64,000 bases of DNA. It comes from Babesia bovis T2Bo (taxonomy: Eukaryota > Apicomplexa > Aconoidasida > Piroplasmida > Babesiidae). The stretch is from the NCBI RefSeq assembly GCF_000165395.2, contig NC_010575.1:2031001-2095000 (forward strand), read 5' to 3'. The position numbers and the translations under genes are program-made. The notes beneath the pieces are model-generated. The model searched no databases. It saw only the letters and a list, made by a program, of their open reading frames with translations, and was not told the DNA's origin. This document shows positions 8,486-18,758 of this stretch, piece after piece. Position 1 is the first letter of the stretch. Every line of letters starts with the position of its first letter.

Positions 8486-11400
8486 TCATTTTGTGAGTTT
8501 TAGCAGTGTTACCATGCGGTCTACCAATGGTTGAACCCCCGAACGGTCACCAGACATCATATGTTCAAGCTGTTCCAGTATTGACTGAAATTCAGTATCG
8601 TCCTGGATCCACTCTATAGAGCCCAGTGTGGAGGAAACTGTACCGTAGGCATATATGGCCAAGGTAGGATATGGGTGACAGAGGAACCATAACATTGTTT
8701 TCAGCGCGGTATGGGTGACGTGATTAGTATTACCGTGTTCATACAGAGCATGTAGACACTTGAAAATGGCCTTGAGATAATTGTAGTTTGCTGACTGCCG
8801 CGCCTCGGTGGATAACATGTCCACCAGCTGATCGCTGGTGTCCATAACCCTGTGAGATACAAAGTATCTTGTCGCTGATGCTACATTTATGCATGCCTTT
8901 GAGTTATTTCCCGTGATACTAGTTTGGTAATACTCAGTAACGTATAACAATACCATGTCACGTAACCGTAGAACACGGCCAGTAGATGACTTAACCATTT
9001 CTTCACCATGCTGCTTGAGGAAGTCTACAATAACATTATCCAGTGTATCCTCGTTCCATAACTGTTGGTTTGACCCAACGGATAATAGGTTCACTAAGGA
9101 GTGCACCAACAACTCGGAAAACCTAGGCGCATATAGTAAATACATGAATTGCGATGTGCATAATGGCGACAGTGAGTACCCTGGGATCCTGAGAGACACA
9201 TGTGAAGAGGTTCTAATATACGTATCGTCGTCATTATCAGCAGACTCCAGTAACTCATCGATGTTAAACGATTGTGCTACATGCCAGTTAATATTAGTAG
9301 CAATTACCGACATTAACTTATGTTCCTGTAAAACTCCTAATGAATACACATGATCATCTTTTTGTGCACTGGTTTCTTCAGTAAGCACCGATTCGGTAGA
9401 TACTTTTTCAGTTGTAACACCCACAACTTTTTCAGGTTCCGGCTTTGCTTGAGAAGAACAGTGGCTCCTGTCAGCCTGTAATGCTAGTTCTGGAGCAGAA
9501 TCATGTGGCGTCATGACCTTGCGATTTCCCACAGCATCGCTTGTAATGTCTTCTAGTGAACTTTCCTTTCCTGGCGACCGTAAACGGTCTATACTGCTAT
9601 TAAGATCAACTGGTGCATTGGGATACACCGCGGTACGCGCTATACCGTATTCGTACTTTGTCCCATAGAATACACGTTTCCATATCCAACAGGGATCGAT
9701 TCTGAGTCCAGAGTCAAACAAATGAGCAAATAAAAACGTAGACCGTGCTCGAGTATTATCCAGTGGCTCGAGGCATACCTTGATTAAACAGGTAGCCATC
9801 CGGTATATATGCTCAGGCTTTATATGTTTGAGCAACTTGTTTCCCGGATTGTTTAAGATCGTAAGTAGATAACATATAGTCTCTATTGTTACCTCACGTA
9901 CCCAGGAACCAACGTCACCACGACTGTCAATTTCATAGTCCGATGAACCGTACTCCAAGGCTTCAATCAACATCTCTGTTGTATCCGAGGATATATCAAT
10001 CTCCAAAGTACTCTCCAATACATGTAATAACGATATCATGACATGCTGCCGTATTTGTGCGTCCCTAAATTCAGCCATGGAGTAATTCGTTAGAATTTCC
10101 CTAGAGAGTACTTGGATCAATTGCTCCCCGAATTCTTTGGACAATGATATTGGACACGCTGATAGCGACAGTGCGTAGCCACGCATAGCAGCTACATGTC
10201 CTTGTTTATCCACGAGGGAATCTATTAGGTACTGCACCAAGCGGCGTGATTCCATTATATCAGTGTTACATAGGTATATAAGCAGTGGTCTAAGAGCCTC
10301 AACGGCAGCTACCTGGACCTCAACAGTAAAGCTACGTATAGAGTCCTTAAGTATCGTTACGTAGTACCTCAAATCGTCGATATCCAGATGCAGGCTTTTC
10401 GTTGCCAGTGCTAAATTGCAAATTGACCTTACAAGTTCACATATCGATTGCCTGAATATGACACCGCCCTTTATCCTAAACATGTGCTGGCGTTCGAATA
10501 TTACGGGTACCTGCTTAATACGGTCAAACGGATCCTGTAACAATTCACCACAAGCAACCAGCCCATCGAGTATATGGGACAATGTACAAAGCGACCCGTG
10601 GATAATAGCCGGATTCTTTGTGCCAACGCATTCCAGGCAATGGTCTACAATCTCGATATATACAGGTATACCGTTACGCGTAGCCACCTGGCCATATGGC
10701 GTATTTACCAATGCTAGGCATATCCGAGCAATGGCTCGCGCAGCATACCTTCTAGTGGTCATGTCAGGGTGGTGTAACTTAGTACGTAGCAAATGGTCGA
10801 CCATAGATAATGTATAGAACCCATATCTAGCAATACGCTCAGACAGATCTACGAAAGCGTGCCTTCGGTTAGCCACAGAGAAGTAATCCATGATAACTAT
10901 TAAATCCAAGCCATGCGCTACATCACCAATACGGCCCACGAGTTCCTGGAATGCTGCGCAAGCGGCTCTACGACAGTTAATCGATATGTCGAATAACGAC
11001 ATGTTGACAAGTGACTTGCTGATGGAAACTATATGCTCTGGGAGTATGGCACTCTTGGGATAATGGCGAACAACCGCCCAGCATATATAACAAGAAGCGT
11101 CACGCACTCCACAACCTGCAGAGCCCTTACCACGCCACAGATCAAAGTCCAATGTCAACACCACGCAGTCCAGCACCTGGCCAAGCATGTTCGGATGCAG
11201 GATGCCGCCACGAAGTATCTCTGCGATAGCGAGGCAACCGCCATGGACAGCAGATTCACCCTTGACGAAACAACGCTGCACCCAGTCATACTGCTGCTGT
11301 ATCACATCTAATATATACTCTATAATCTGTTCATTCAGGTACATTGGCAGCTTAGTGGATATCCTGCCAATGGATTTCGCTGAGGCCCAGCGTACACGAA

Positions 11401-12808
11401 TATCACGGTCGACCAATGATATTAACAACTGCTCGACAATGCTCTCCACTCGAGGGTCCATTTCAAATTCAGCAACATCGTCCATGATAACTTCCGCGGT
11501 ATCAGCGGTCGATATCATTTTACGCAACTTACGACGATACCTTTGCGTCTGTGCTGATGGCGGCAGAATATGCAGAGCCAAACGCCCTATGCAGCCAGCT
11601 TTAAGCCTACGGCATGCGGATGATCCAGCAATATCGGAATCCAATAAGCAACGTGTTAATAACCCAAGATGAGGCGCAATGTCTTGACGTAACATGTGCT
11701 TCAACATCTGCTTAAGCACTGTAAGCACACCGATTTGTGCATGTTCATCTTTGGATAGTGCCACTGAATGGTTGTTAGCAAACATCACAGCACTATCCAT
11801 GATACCATCTTGTTTTGTGGGTGGAATCTCCCGAGAGACTAATGGTTTGTCAGTATTACCTGAAATCATTGGGGAGCTGTCAATGATAGACGCATTGTTA
11901 TGCAAATCTACAGTGGCTTCACTCTGTATCTCTGATCCAGGAGATAGTACATACGAGCAGTATGATAAGAATTCATGCAAACTATACTGACCAATATCAG
12001 GCCTGCCATAGAACGTAGACAACAGTATTCCGCAGGCGTCCCTGGCCTTGGATGATATAATTACGTAATGTATCGCCACCGATAGTATGCGCCTGACTAA
12101 CGTATTACTACCGCCACTCTCATCGCGCCATATAGTGTCCAACTCAAACGGTGTATAGACCAATAGTGATAACCATGACAAAAAAACATACTCAACACAC
12201 CACCGGCGATTTTCATAGCGCGAATGTGGCGACCTCTGTTCATGGGCACGTAACAGCTCGATTACTGAAATAACGGGAACTAGATAGCGCACTGCATTTG
12301 GGGCATATGCGAAACAACGACGTAGACCAACAACTTTAGCGACGTTGTATATATGATAACATATAAACTCCAGTCCTAACATGGAGTTGATGTTGTTAGC
12401 ACCTAGCACTATATCTGATAACACAGTATCCGATAATTGAATTAATTGCTCCAATATCGAAAATGCTTCACCTACGAGCAACTCCACATTGGAAAACATC
12501 AACCTTGGATTGTGCATATACTGCTCCAGAATACGTTCAAACTGGACTGTAGTATCGCTTAAAGTAGCTAATGCGTCTTCCTCCGTCTCTTTGGAGGCTA
12601 CATTCGATATTGATGATGACGCAACGTCGGCATCAGTGCCATCGGAAACATGATGTGCTGCCTCAGCGCCAACATCACACACTAATGATTTATCGGTACC
12701 AGGAAAGATTACAAGCCTTCCATGATGCCGTTGAAGCGATAGTAGACGCACAGACTCTTCGCCGTGCGAAAACTGTACCAACACGTGCTCAACATGGTCA
12801 AATGTCAT
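8486..12808 (-). CDS. TBCD: Tubulin-folding cofactor D (TBCD)
   Basis: A 1440-residue single-exon HEAT-repeat protein. TBCD captures beta-tubulin and works with cofactors A, B, C and E and Arl2 to assemble alpha/beta heterodimers. Diagnostic stretches include RWASAKSIGRISTKLP, HGGCLAIAEILRGGIL, VRDASCYICWAVVRHY, INCRRAACAAFQELVGRIG and DYFSVANRRHAFVDLSERIA, all in the order known from animal and yeast TBCD. The total length is longer than human TBCD (about 1190). The extra length comes partly from a polar low-complexity insertion near 9360-9620 (Ser/Glu-rich) and one near 11740-11940. Start ATG at 12808, no upstream in-frame ATG. Confidence 0.92.
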   Translation of the reverse strand: MTFDHVEHVLVQFSHGEESVRLLSLQRHHGRLVIFPGTDKSLVCDVGAEAAHHVSDGTDADVASSSISNVASKETEEDALATLSDTTVQFERILEQYMHNPRLMFSNVELLVGEAFSILEQLIQLSDTVLSDIVLGANNINSMLGLEFICYHIYNVAKVVGLRRCFAYAPNAVRYLVPVISVIELLRAHEQRSPHSRYENRRWCVEYVFLSWLSLLVYTPFELDTIWRDESGGSNTLVRRILSVAIHYVIISSKARDACGILLSTFYGRPDIGQYSLHEFLSYCSYVLSPGSEIQSEATVDLHNNASIIDSSPMISGNTDKPLVSREIPPTKQDGIMDSAVMFANNHSVALSKDEHAQIGVLTVLKQMLKHMLRQDIAPHLGLLTRCLLDSDIAGSSACRRLKAGCIGRLALHILPPSAQTQRYRRKLRKMISTADTAEVIMDDVAEFEMDPRVESIVEQLLISLVDRDIRVRWASAKSIGRISTKLPMYLNEQIIEYILDVIQQQYDWVQRCFVKGESAVHGGCLAIAEILRGGILHPNMLGQVLDCVVLTLDFDLWRGKGSAGCGVRDASCYICWAVVRHYPKSAILPEHIVSISKSLVNMSLFDISINCRRAACAAFQELVGRIGDVAHGLDLIVIMDYFSVANRRHAFVDLSERIARYGFYTLSMVDHLLRTKLHHPDMTTRRYAARAIARICLALVNTPYGQVATRNGIPVYIEIVDHCLECVGTKNPAIIHGSLCTLSHILDGLVACGELLQDPFDRIKQVPVIFERQHMFRIKGGVIFRQSICELVRSICNLALATKSLHLDIDDLRYYVTILKDSIRSFTVEVQVAAVEALRPLLIYLCNTDIMESRRLVQYLIDSLVDKQGHVAAMRGYALSLSACPISLSKEFGEQLIQVLSREILTNYSMAEFRDAQIRQHVMISLLHVLESTLEIDISSDTTEMLIEALEYGSSDYEIDSRGDVGSWVREVTIETICYLLTILNNPGNKLLKHIKPEHIYRMATCLIKVCLEPLDNTRARSTFLFAHLFDSGLRIDPCWIWKRVFYGTKYEYGIARTAVYPNAPVDLNSSIDRLRSPGKESSLEDITSDAVGNRKVMTPHDSAPELALQADRSHCSSQAKPEPEKVVGVTTEKVSTESVLTEETSAQKDDHVYSLGVLQEHKLMSVIATNINWHVAQSFNIDELLESADNDDDTYIRTSSHVSLRIPGYSLSPLCTSQFMYLLYAPRFSELLVHSLVNLLSVGSNQQLWNEDTLDNVIVDFLKQHGEEMVKSSTGRVLRLRDMVLLYVTEYYQTSITGNNSKACINVASATRYFVSHRVMDTSDQLVDMLSTEARQSANYNYLKAIFKCLHALYEHGNTNHVTHTALKTMLWFLCHPYPTLAIYAYGTVSSTLGSIEWIQDDTEFQSILEQLEHMMSGDRSGVQPLVDRMVTLLKLTK

Positions 12809-13008
12809 TGTAACCTAATAAAGACACGTGGTATTATATAATAGGCACACATACTACATTATTGTGAATGTACAACCCAGGAAGACGCGTCTACCTCATA
12901 GTGTTGAATAGGAAACCATATAACGATCAGAAGCAACGGCCGTCCTCTGGTGTACATACACAAAGCTAAGGTAATAAGTAATCAAATGTTAACACATATA
13001 ATTTGAAT
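12809..13008. other. Short intergenic spacer
   Basis: This 200-bp spacer between NSE1 (upstream) and TBCD on the minus strand contains the TBCD promoter region. Nothing specific was recognised. Confidence 0.6.
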
Positions 13009-14026
13009 TTAGTTCGACTCAGCTATGTCATGAGCGCATTTTCGACAGTGACGTATCTCGTCGTCAACACGTGTGCTGCAGAGTAGGTGGACGGCTCCGG
13101 TACACGATCGGCAGCTTTTGACCTGTAAAATATGTATCCCATCGATGTGTATCGTTAATGAATATGACGATTGTAACCTACCGAGTGCAATATTGGTTCA
13201 CCGCAACTGCTGCAAATAGGATGATTTGATAGGTCGTAGTTATCAATGAATTCCTAGATTTTATGTATCGCACTCATGTTACCTACAACATAAAATCGAA
13301 CTCCAGGAACTATACAATCACGGCCGTCCACAAATTGAAGCCAACCTTCCTTTTCAAACCGATTGACTAAATGATATAAATACTTGACTATCAACCAACC
13401 CAATGACATCTGGGTTTTTTCGTCACCCATATTGTGTTTTTTGCAAATGGATTTCCAAGAGACTTCACCGTCCTGAATGTCGATCGGGAGTCTGTCAACT
13501 AGGACATATATTTACATCGCCCATGTACTAACATGATGTAAGCACTTGTTCCATCGCATCTATGATATATGAGATCACTGAGAATAGGCATACCCATATA
13601 AATAGATACCTCAGAAGGCGTGAATACATGTTCAAACACACGGCTTGTGTTTTCCGAACGCGATTCATTACGAGTTCCTGAAGAAGCAGGTACACGAGCT
13701 CTAGTGGTCGTAGTATGGAAGGACTCAAGGTCCTTCAGTGAAAAATATGATACGCCTTCAACATTAACTCGCTGATTAGTATGGACAAAAACGACCAAGA
13801 CACACCTTCAGCATAAAGCCTAACTCAGACAAGCAATCATTGACTTCCTTGATGAAACCCTTATTAGAACCATAGTCATGACCTGTTCCTCGAGATATAC
13901 CACGAACTAACGCGGACAAATCGTCCATAGACAGGTACTGCCATATATACACATCTAACAAAGGACACACACCTTTTTGGCAAGTAAGTGCTGAACAAAC
14001 AGCTGGATTCCAGCCTCAGAAGCCAT
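13009..14026 (-). CDS. NSE1: SMC5/6 complex subunit NSE1 (RING-like)
   Basis: Six exons on the minus strand: 14026-13973, 13937-13806, 13771-13546, 13498-13287, 13253-13182 and 13122-13009; introns of 35, 34, 47, 33 and 59 nt; 269 residues, close to human NSE1 (266). NSE1 is the winged-helix/variant-RING subunit that pairs with NSE3 and acts as a ubiquitin ligase in the SMC5/6 DNA-repair complex. The N-terminus (IQLFVQHLLAKK, FIKEVNDCLSELGFMLK) and a second winged helix (GWLIVKYLYHLVNRFEKEGW) fit the family. The C-terminus has C-x2-C-x9-C-x2-C-x4-H-x2-C-x11-C-x2-C, the NSE1-type RING. The 47-nt third intron is the least certain junction. Confidence 0.85.
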
Positions 14027-14031
14027 ATTAA

Positions 14032-16107
14032 TTAGGGTACAATTAGTTTCCGCGATATGAATTCTATATTTCGCAAGGAAGTTTCGGCTTTTAGCCGATG
14101 AAGAAGGTGCTCAGTAGCCTCGAGGATGTCCCATACTACAAAATATTAAATAGACACTAGTCATCTTACCATACACAGAATCAAATCTGTATAGTTCCTG
14201 GTTAGCCCAGTATATAGCCGCTGTCTGCAGGAAGTATATATATTAACCGGAGAACATACCTGGATAGTCTGGATAGTGGCAGATTCACCCTCAAACAAGT
14301 CCTCAAATAAATCTAACCAGTACGCAGTTATCAAGTAGACTATACCCTCAACGTCAATGCGTATCTGGTCGTCAGAGTACCAAACATTACCCAACGGAAT
14401 GCGAACGTGGTCAATCCAACCAGAGCCATACTTGCGAACCATACGCTTAGTCACATATGGCTGGATGCCCTCACAAAAGGAATGGAATATTAGCAACACG
14501 TACTCCAATAGTTGAGATTGCGATAGTTCCTGTAAAAACGGACGAGTACGACGGTCACGAGCGGATACCAACGGTGGTTGAACTTCACAAAAGATTTCAG
14601 CACGGTCACATCGAAATTGCATTATACGACTCTGGAATAGTAAACGCTTTTTCTCTATACCACTCGGTATTGACGATCGTAGATATATACGCTCGTCAGG
14701 GCTGAAAACCTTAGCGAAACGCTCATTGCCAATGCCCCAATCTAGGTATAGTAAAAAGTCGTCACCTAACCTAGACGACACGCGACTCTTGTTGGCCATT
14801 GCAAACTTCAAAAAATGACGTGGGCTCTTTAAGTAGAATTCATTACCCACAGTAGAGCCGCCGACTGCAGGTTCACACGATTCTGCACTTTGAATACTTT
14901 CAGCTCTGGTTGATCCCACGTCAACTGACTCTGCACCATTCCAGTGATACTCCAAAAGCTCGCGAAGCACATCGACTACTGCATATTTACTGCGATCAGC
15001 AGGGATCCCGCTGCCTTGGACTGAGGTAACACGGCTAAAGTCATGAAACCAGCGTGAGTCCACAGGCATGGAAGCAAGGTCTATAAGCTTACTAGGTACC
15101 GATGGAGATATAGCACGAGCTGCCCAAATGTCAATGTTTGGAGGTGAAACGTTATACACATGAAATACCAAAGTAGCAGCGTTTAGTGTCTCAACATGCT
15201 TAGATATACAATAGGTACCATTTGAGTGGACTCCACTGGCGCCCATAGATCCTATAGACGGCTGATCCCAACTAAAAGTCAAGGTTCCACTCTCACCCAT
15301 AATGCCATAAATGCACCGACCACTGGTACCGCCAAAAAATCCATTACTACGCACACCGAACTCAGTTACGCAGTTTGGAGCAAGGTCCTCACTAGGGTAC
15401 TCAACCCAGTGGCCATCGTCAAGACGAGTGCCATTAGGAGATAAATCTAATTTTAAATGTTTACCACAGAGATTTACGATCCGGATTAAAAGCGAACGAT
15501 TTGTTTTCCTAAGACTGGGCAGCCATAAGTTACTCCCCTGCGTCCACGTAAAGTCATCAGGAAGTGCTTCATACTGATCGAAAGCCTGTATACCACCAGT
15601 AGGTAATTTAGCTAGGTTACCGCCATTGTGGCGCTTCAACAGTTCTTCTAAGCATTCCTTCAGGCCTTTAATGTATAAGCTGCCGTCGGATGTCTCCTGG
15701 ACACGAATTAAAAATGTCTTGCAAAAACGATTGCCAGTTGAGTTATCCAATTGATTGTGATGTACCTTGAAGATAACGGGACATGTAGTGTCGACGTTAG
15801 CGGTACTGCCAGTATCAAGTTGCGATTCCGGTACAAACACACCACTAAACACCTCTCCGCTGCTAGAACGGTCAAGACGCAGCGATAATATGTAACGAAC
15901 ACGGTTCAGTATCACACCATAGTTCAGTAAAAAGCGTAAACCGTTAAATGTGCGAGTAAACACACATGATAAAGTTACATCGCCACCAGGCAATAAGCGC
16001 TCTGGTAACCACGTTGTCCATGAACCATGGCGAATATTATGAAAATGACGGTGTAACACTACACTCGTCTCGTTACATAGACGAAGCTCTATTACCCTAG
16101 AGCCCAT
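14032..16107 (-). CDS. Double aegerolysin-like / Swt1-type HEPN protein
   Basis: Three exons: 16107-14260, 14224-14170 and 14135-14032; introns of 35 and 34 nt; 668 residues. Two beta-sandwich-like segments share a layout resembling aegerolysin/crystal-protein folds: residues about 3-90 (ELRLCNETSVV, HGSWTTWLPERLLPGG) and about 205-290 (DGHWVEYPSEDLAPN, GGTSGRCIYG, FSWDQPSIGS). The C-terminal about 110 residues resemble the Swt1-like HEPN domain (VTKRMVRKYGSGWIDHV, YLITAYWLDLFEDLFE, YWANQELYRFDSVYVW). The usual HEPN R...H pair is absent: the expected WAHQ reads WANQ (Asn624). No signal peptide is seen. Function unknown; the domain assignments are pattern-based and tentative. The stop lies 5 bp from the NSE1 ATG. 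Confidence 0.65.
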
Positions 16108-16144
16108 TACACTAACATTATTAACATGGCGATATTGCACGTCA

Positions 16145-18219
16145 CTATGAAATAGACCTAATTAAACTCAAATCCAGCTCAAGGACAGTCACTGTGGTAA
16201 TATATATAAAATGTTTACTAATTTACCTGGGACATATATGTGGAACCGATGTACCACGTCAGGGTGAACCACACCCATTACACCCAAAGTGGCACCAGAT
16301 ACTGCTGAGCTCACAAGCTTTACACACCGACCTGGCATAAAGGCGTTGTCTAACATAAAGATAAATTAAAAACATACACCTACCATCAAAAGGCTCTAAA
16401 CGATACATGTGACGCCACTTCTCTGGAATTGGAATCTTAGACTCCCCTAGCTCCCAACGCTGATACTCACTGTAGAAGCCTAATTCGTTAAGCAGGGTTT
16501 CAGAGGCACCCTGAACTTCCTGAAACAGATGTTAGTTCAATCAAACGTCGCATGGAAACGTGTGATCAATATGATACAAACGTACCTCCAATCCAGCAGT
16601 TGAGCTGTTGGCATAGCCACAAGCAATATTGCAATTATTAACAGCTTGGACATCACTCTCATCAGATTGCCATACCACATCACCAACTTCAAATACCTGA
16701 ATCGGTAAACTGGCACTCCTGAGGTTAGATATGGTGTTTAGTATACCAGGCAGCAGTGATACACGACATGCTTCCAAATCTGATACCTTGGCATTTTTCA
16801 ATAGAACTGGACGTTTAGAACCTAATTTATCGGGTTTTATCCAACCCATGCGATCGTACATGTTAACAAGGGAGTCGAGAATAGGCATCAAAGTCTCCTT
16901 GTAACCACAACTAGATAGAACATCACGCACAGTACGCTTTAGGTATGTGAGTGGACGTAATCCACCACAATTAAATGATTCCTTAGCTATACGGTTGTAT
17001 CCATATGCTATAGCAATATCCTCGCCAAGGTCACAGGCATGTTGAATATCAGGACGGTTTATAGACACTACGGCCTCGACGCTGTCGGTCTCAGGACAAT
17101 GGCGCCCCTTAACCATCATGCGCTTTAGCAGTGAACAAACCTGTTGGCCATCGAGTGAAGGGACGCCAACAAGTGACCTGAAGTATGACATATCCCCGTG
17201 AAGAACACGCTCTGTTAAGTCAGGAGAGATAACCGTATTGTCGATGTACTTAGTATAGAATGGCTCCACAGTAAAAGGATGCTCACAATACTGTGAAAAA
17301 CAATAAACAACCATGTTTAAGCATATGCTCCCTTTAACACGATCTGTAGCAGTGACCTCAATGAGTATGTTGCGTGTATCCAGTGTTACCTTCGTAGCGT
17401 CCGAGTTAGTAATAGGAGGCCACGAACATACTTTGCCACTTGAATCGCGAAGCACAGGATACCGATCACAGTTTTCAAGGATCTTCAAATATGGCTGTGC
17501 AATGATTATTAAGTATATCATAGCATACCTTAAGATGACTGTTACCCTCACTGTATATGCGCATTAATTCTGAGGCTGAGTATTCACGATTACCATCGCT
17601 GAGAGGTGCAAATACTATATCATCCGGTTTCTCCAAAGAGTATACCAACGGCTCCGATATACAGTCCATGTCGTGAGTGCCAATGGCAGCCAGTGTCCTC
17701 TTACGACATAGATTCTGATGTAATTTGGTTTGTAATTCAATCAAGCTGTCATATCTCTGCTGAGTTAACTTGACACCACGCAAACAAGCGGCGAATATAT
17801 ACGGTCTTGTGAATTTCGACTGCAGCAATCAGCAAGGATGTTATTTGACCCACCTCTGGAACTGCCTCGATGTACGCAGTATCACGAGGTGTATCGACAC
17901 TGTATTTAACCTCGGGAAATCCTGAATCATTCTTGTATGCCAACAGAGCAGTGACCAATCCTTCCAGACATAAGAGATCGTAACTGCAAGGAATATAAAA
18001 AGATGAATACGACATACCGATTAGCAGGAATCTCAATCTTAACGACCTCGACTCCCTTTTCATCAATCAAGCACTCTTCATACTCAAGACCGAAGCTGAA
18101 GCATAGTTCATCAAGCTCCTCGAGACCTGTGACACATCAACACACTAATGGGAAAACACACTTAAATTGCCACCAAGGCGGCTTAGAAGCTCGACTTTAG
18201 GTACTGTAATAGTAGGCAT
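16145..18219 (-). CDS. PheRS-beta: Cytosolic phenylalanyl-tRNA synthetase beta subunit
   Basis: Eight exons: 18219-18162, 18126-18018, 17983-17854, 17819-17529, 17494-16586, 16519-16384, 16349-16227 and 16191-16145; introns of 35, 34, 34, 34, 66, 34 and 35 nt; 600 residues, the usual eukaryotic length. It forms the alpha2-beta2 enzyme charging tRNA-Phe. The start MPTITVPKVELLSRLGG, then LEELDELCFSFGLEYEE, aligns with the animal cytosolic form. B3/B4 editing and B5 regions follow (RPYIFAACLRGVKLTQ; INRPDIQHACDLGEDIAIAY; GYNRI), and the tail GVVHPDVVHRFHIYVP is diagnostic. An in-frame ATG 49 codons upstream (18366) is less likely as start because the conserved N-terminus begins at 18219. Confidence 0.93.
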
Positions 18220-18758
18220 TGTTAAAATATGAAATGTAACGGTAATACTTTGAATTAGGCGTATTAGATGGGGAATTGTTAACATCAAGGGAAGGAAGGC
18301 ATTATCAATTAAAGTATAGAAGTTATATGTTGTATATTTCCTCAATTCATAAAAGGTTAGTGCCATTCCAGGGGCGAGTATTGCTCATTAATGTTTGAAG
18401 AAGCTTTAGTGTTAGATTCCGTTCGTGCAAATTGCTCTGATACCTATAAAAGCCTTGTATCATGGTAATATTTGATTTTATTGACATCTTAAGGGTGAAT
18501 CTGGTGGAATGTAGCTTCAGTGAGAGATTTCCTAATCGTGTTCATTAACTAGCAACTGTCCTATAGCTCCATTAATTACTATAGCGCCCTTGTACAAAGT
18601 TTCATATAATCAACTGGGAAGACACTAGACAACATGGCCGAATCACATAAGTATTTATTCTACAGACTATTTGTAGACAACACAGTATATTCACTTTAAC
18701 TACGTAACACAGATGTACGAAAATAAATAGGATCATTTTAAATTAGCAACTGTGATAG
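18220..18758. promoter_or_regulatory. Intergenic region upstream of PheRS beta
   Basis: A 539-bp AT-rich interval containing the promoter of PheRS beta and the 3' end of the AP2 gene, both on the minus strand. No RNA gene or repeat was recognised. Confidence 0.5.

Noticed and set aside
18220..18366. N-terminal extension of PheRS beta from an in-frame ATG at 18366
   Set aside because: The conserved eukaryotic N-terminus begins exactly at the ATG at 18219 (MPTITV). The 49 extra residues have no conserved character.
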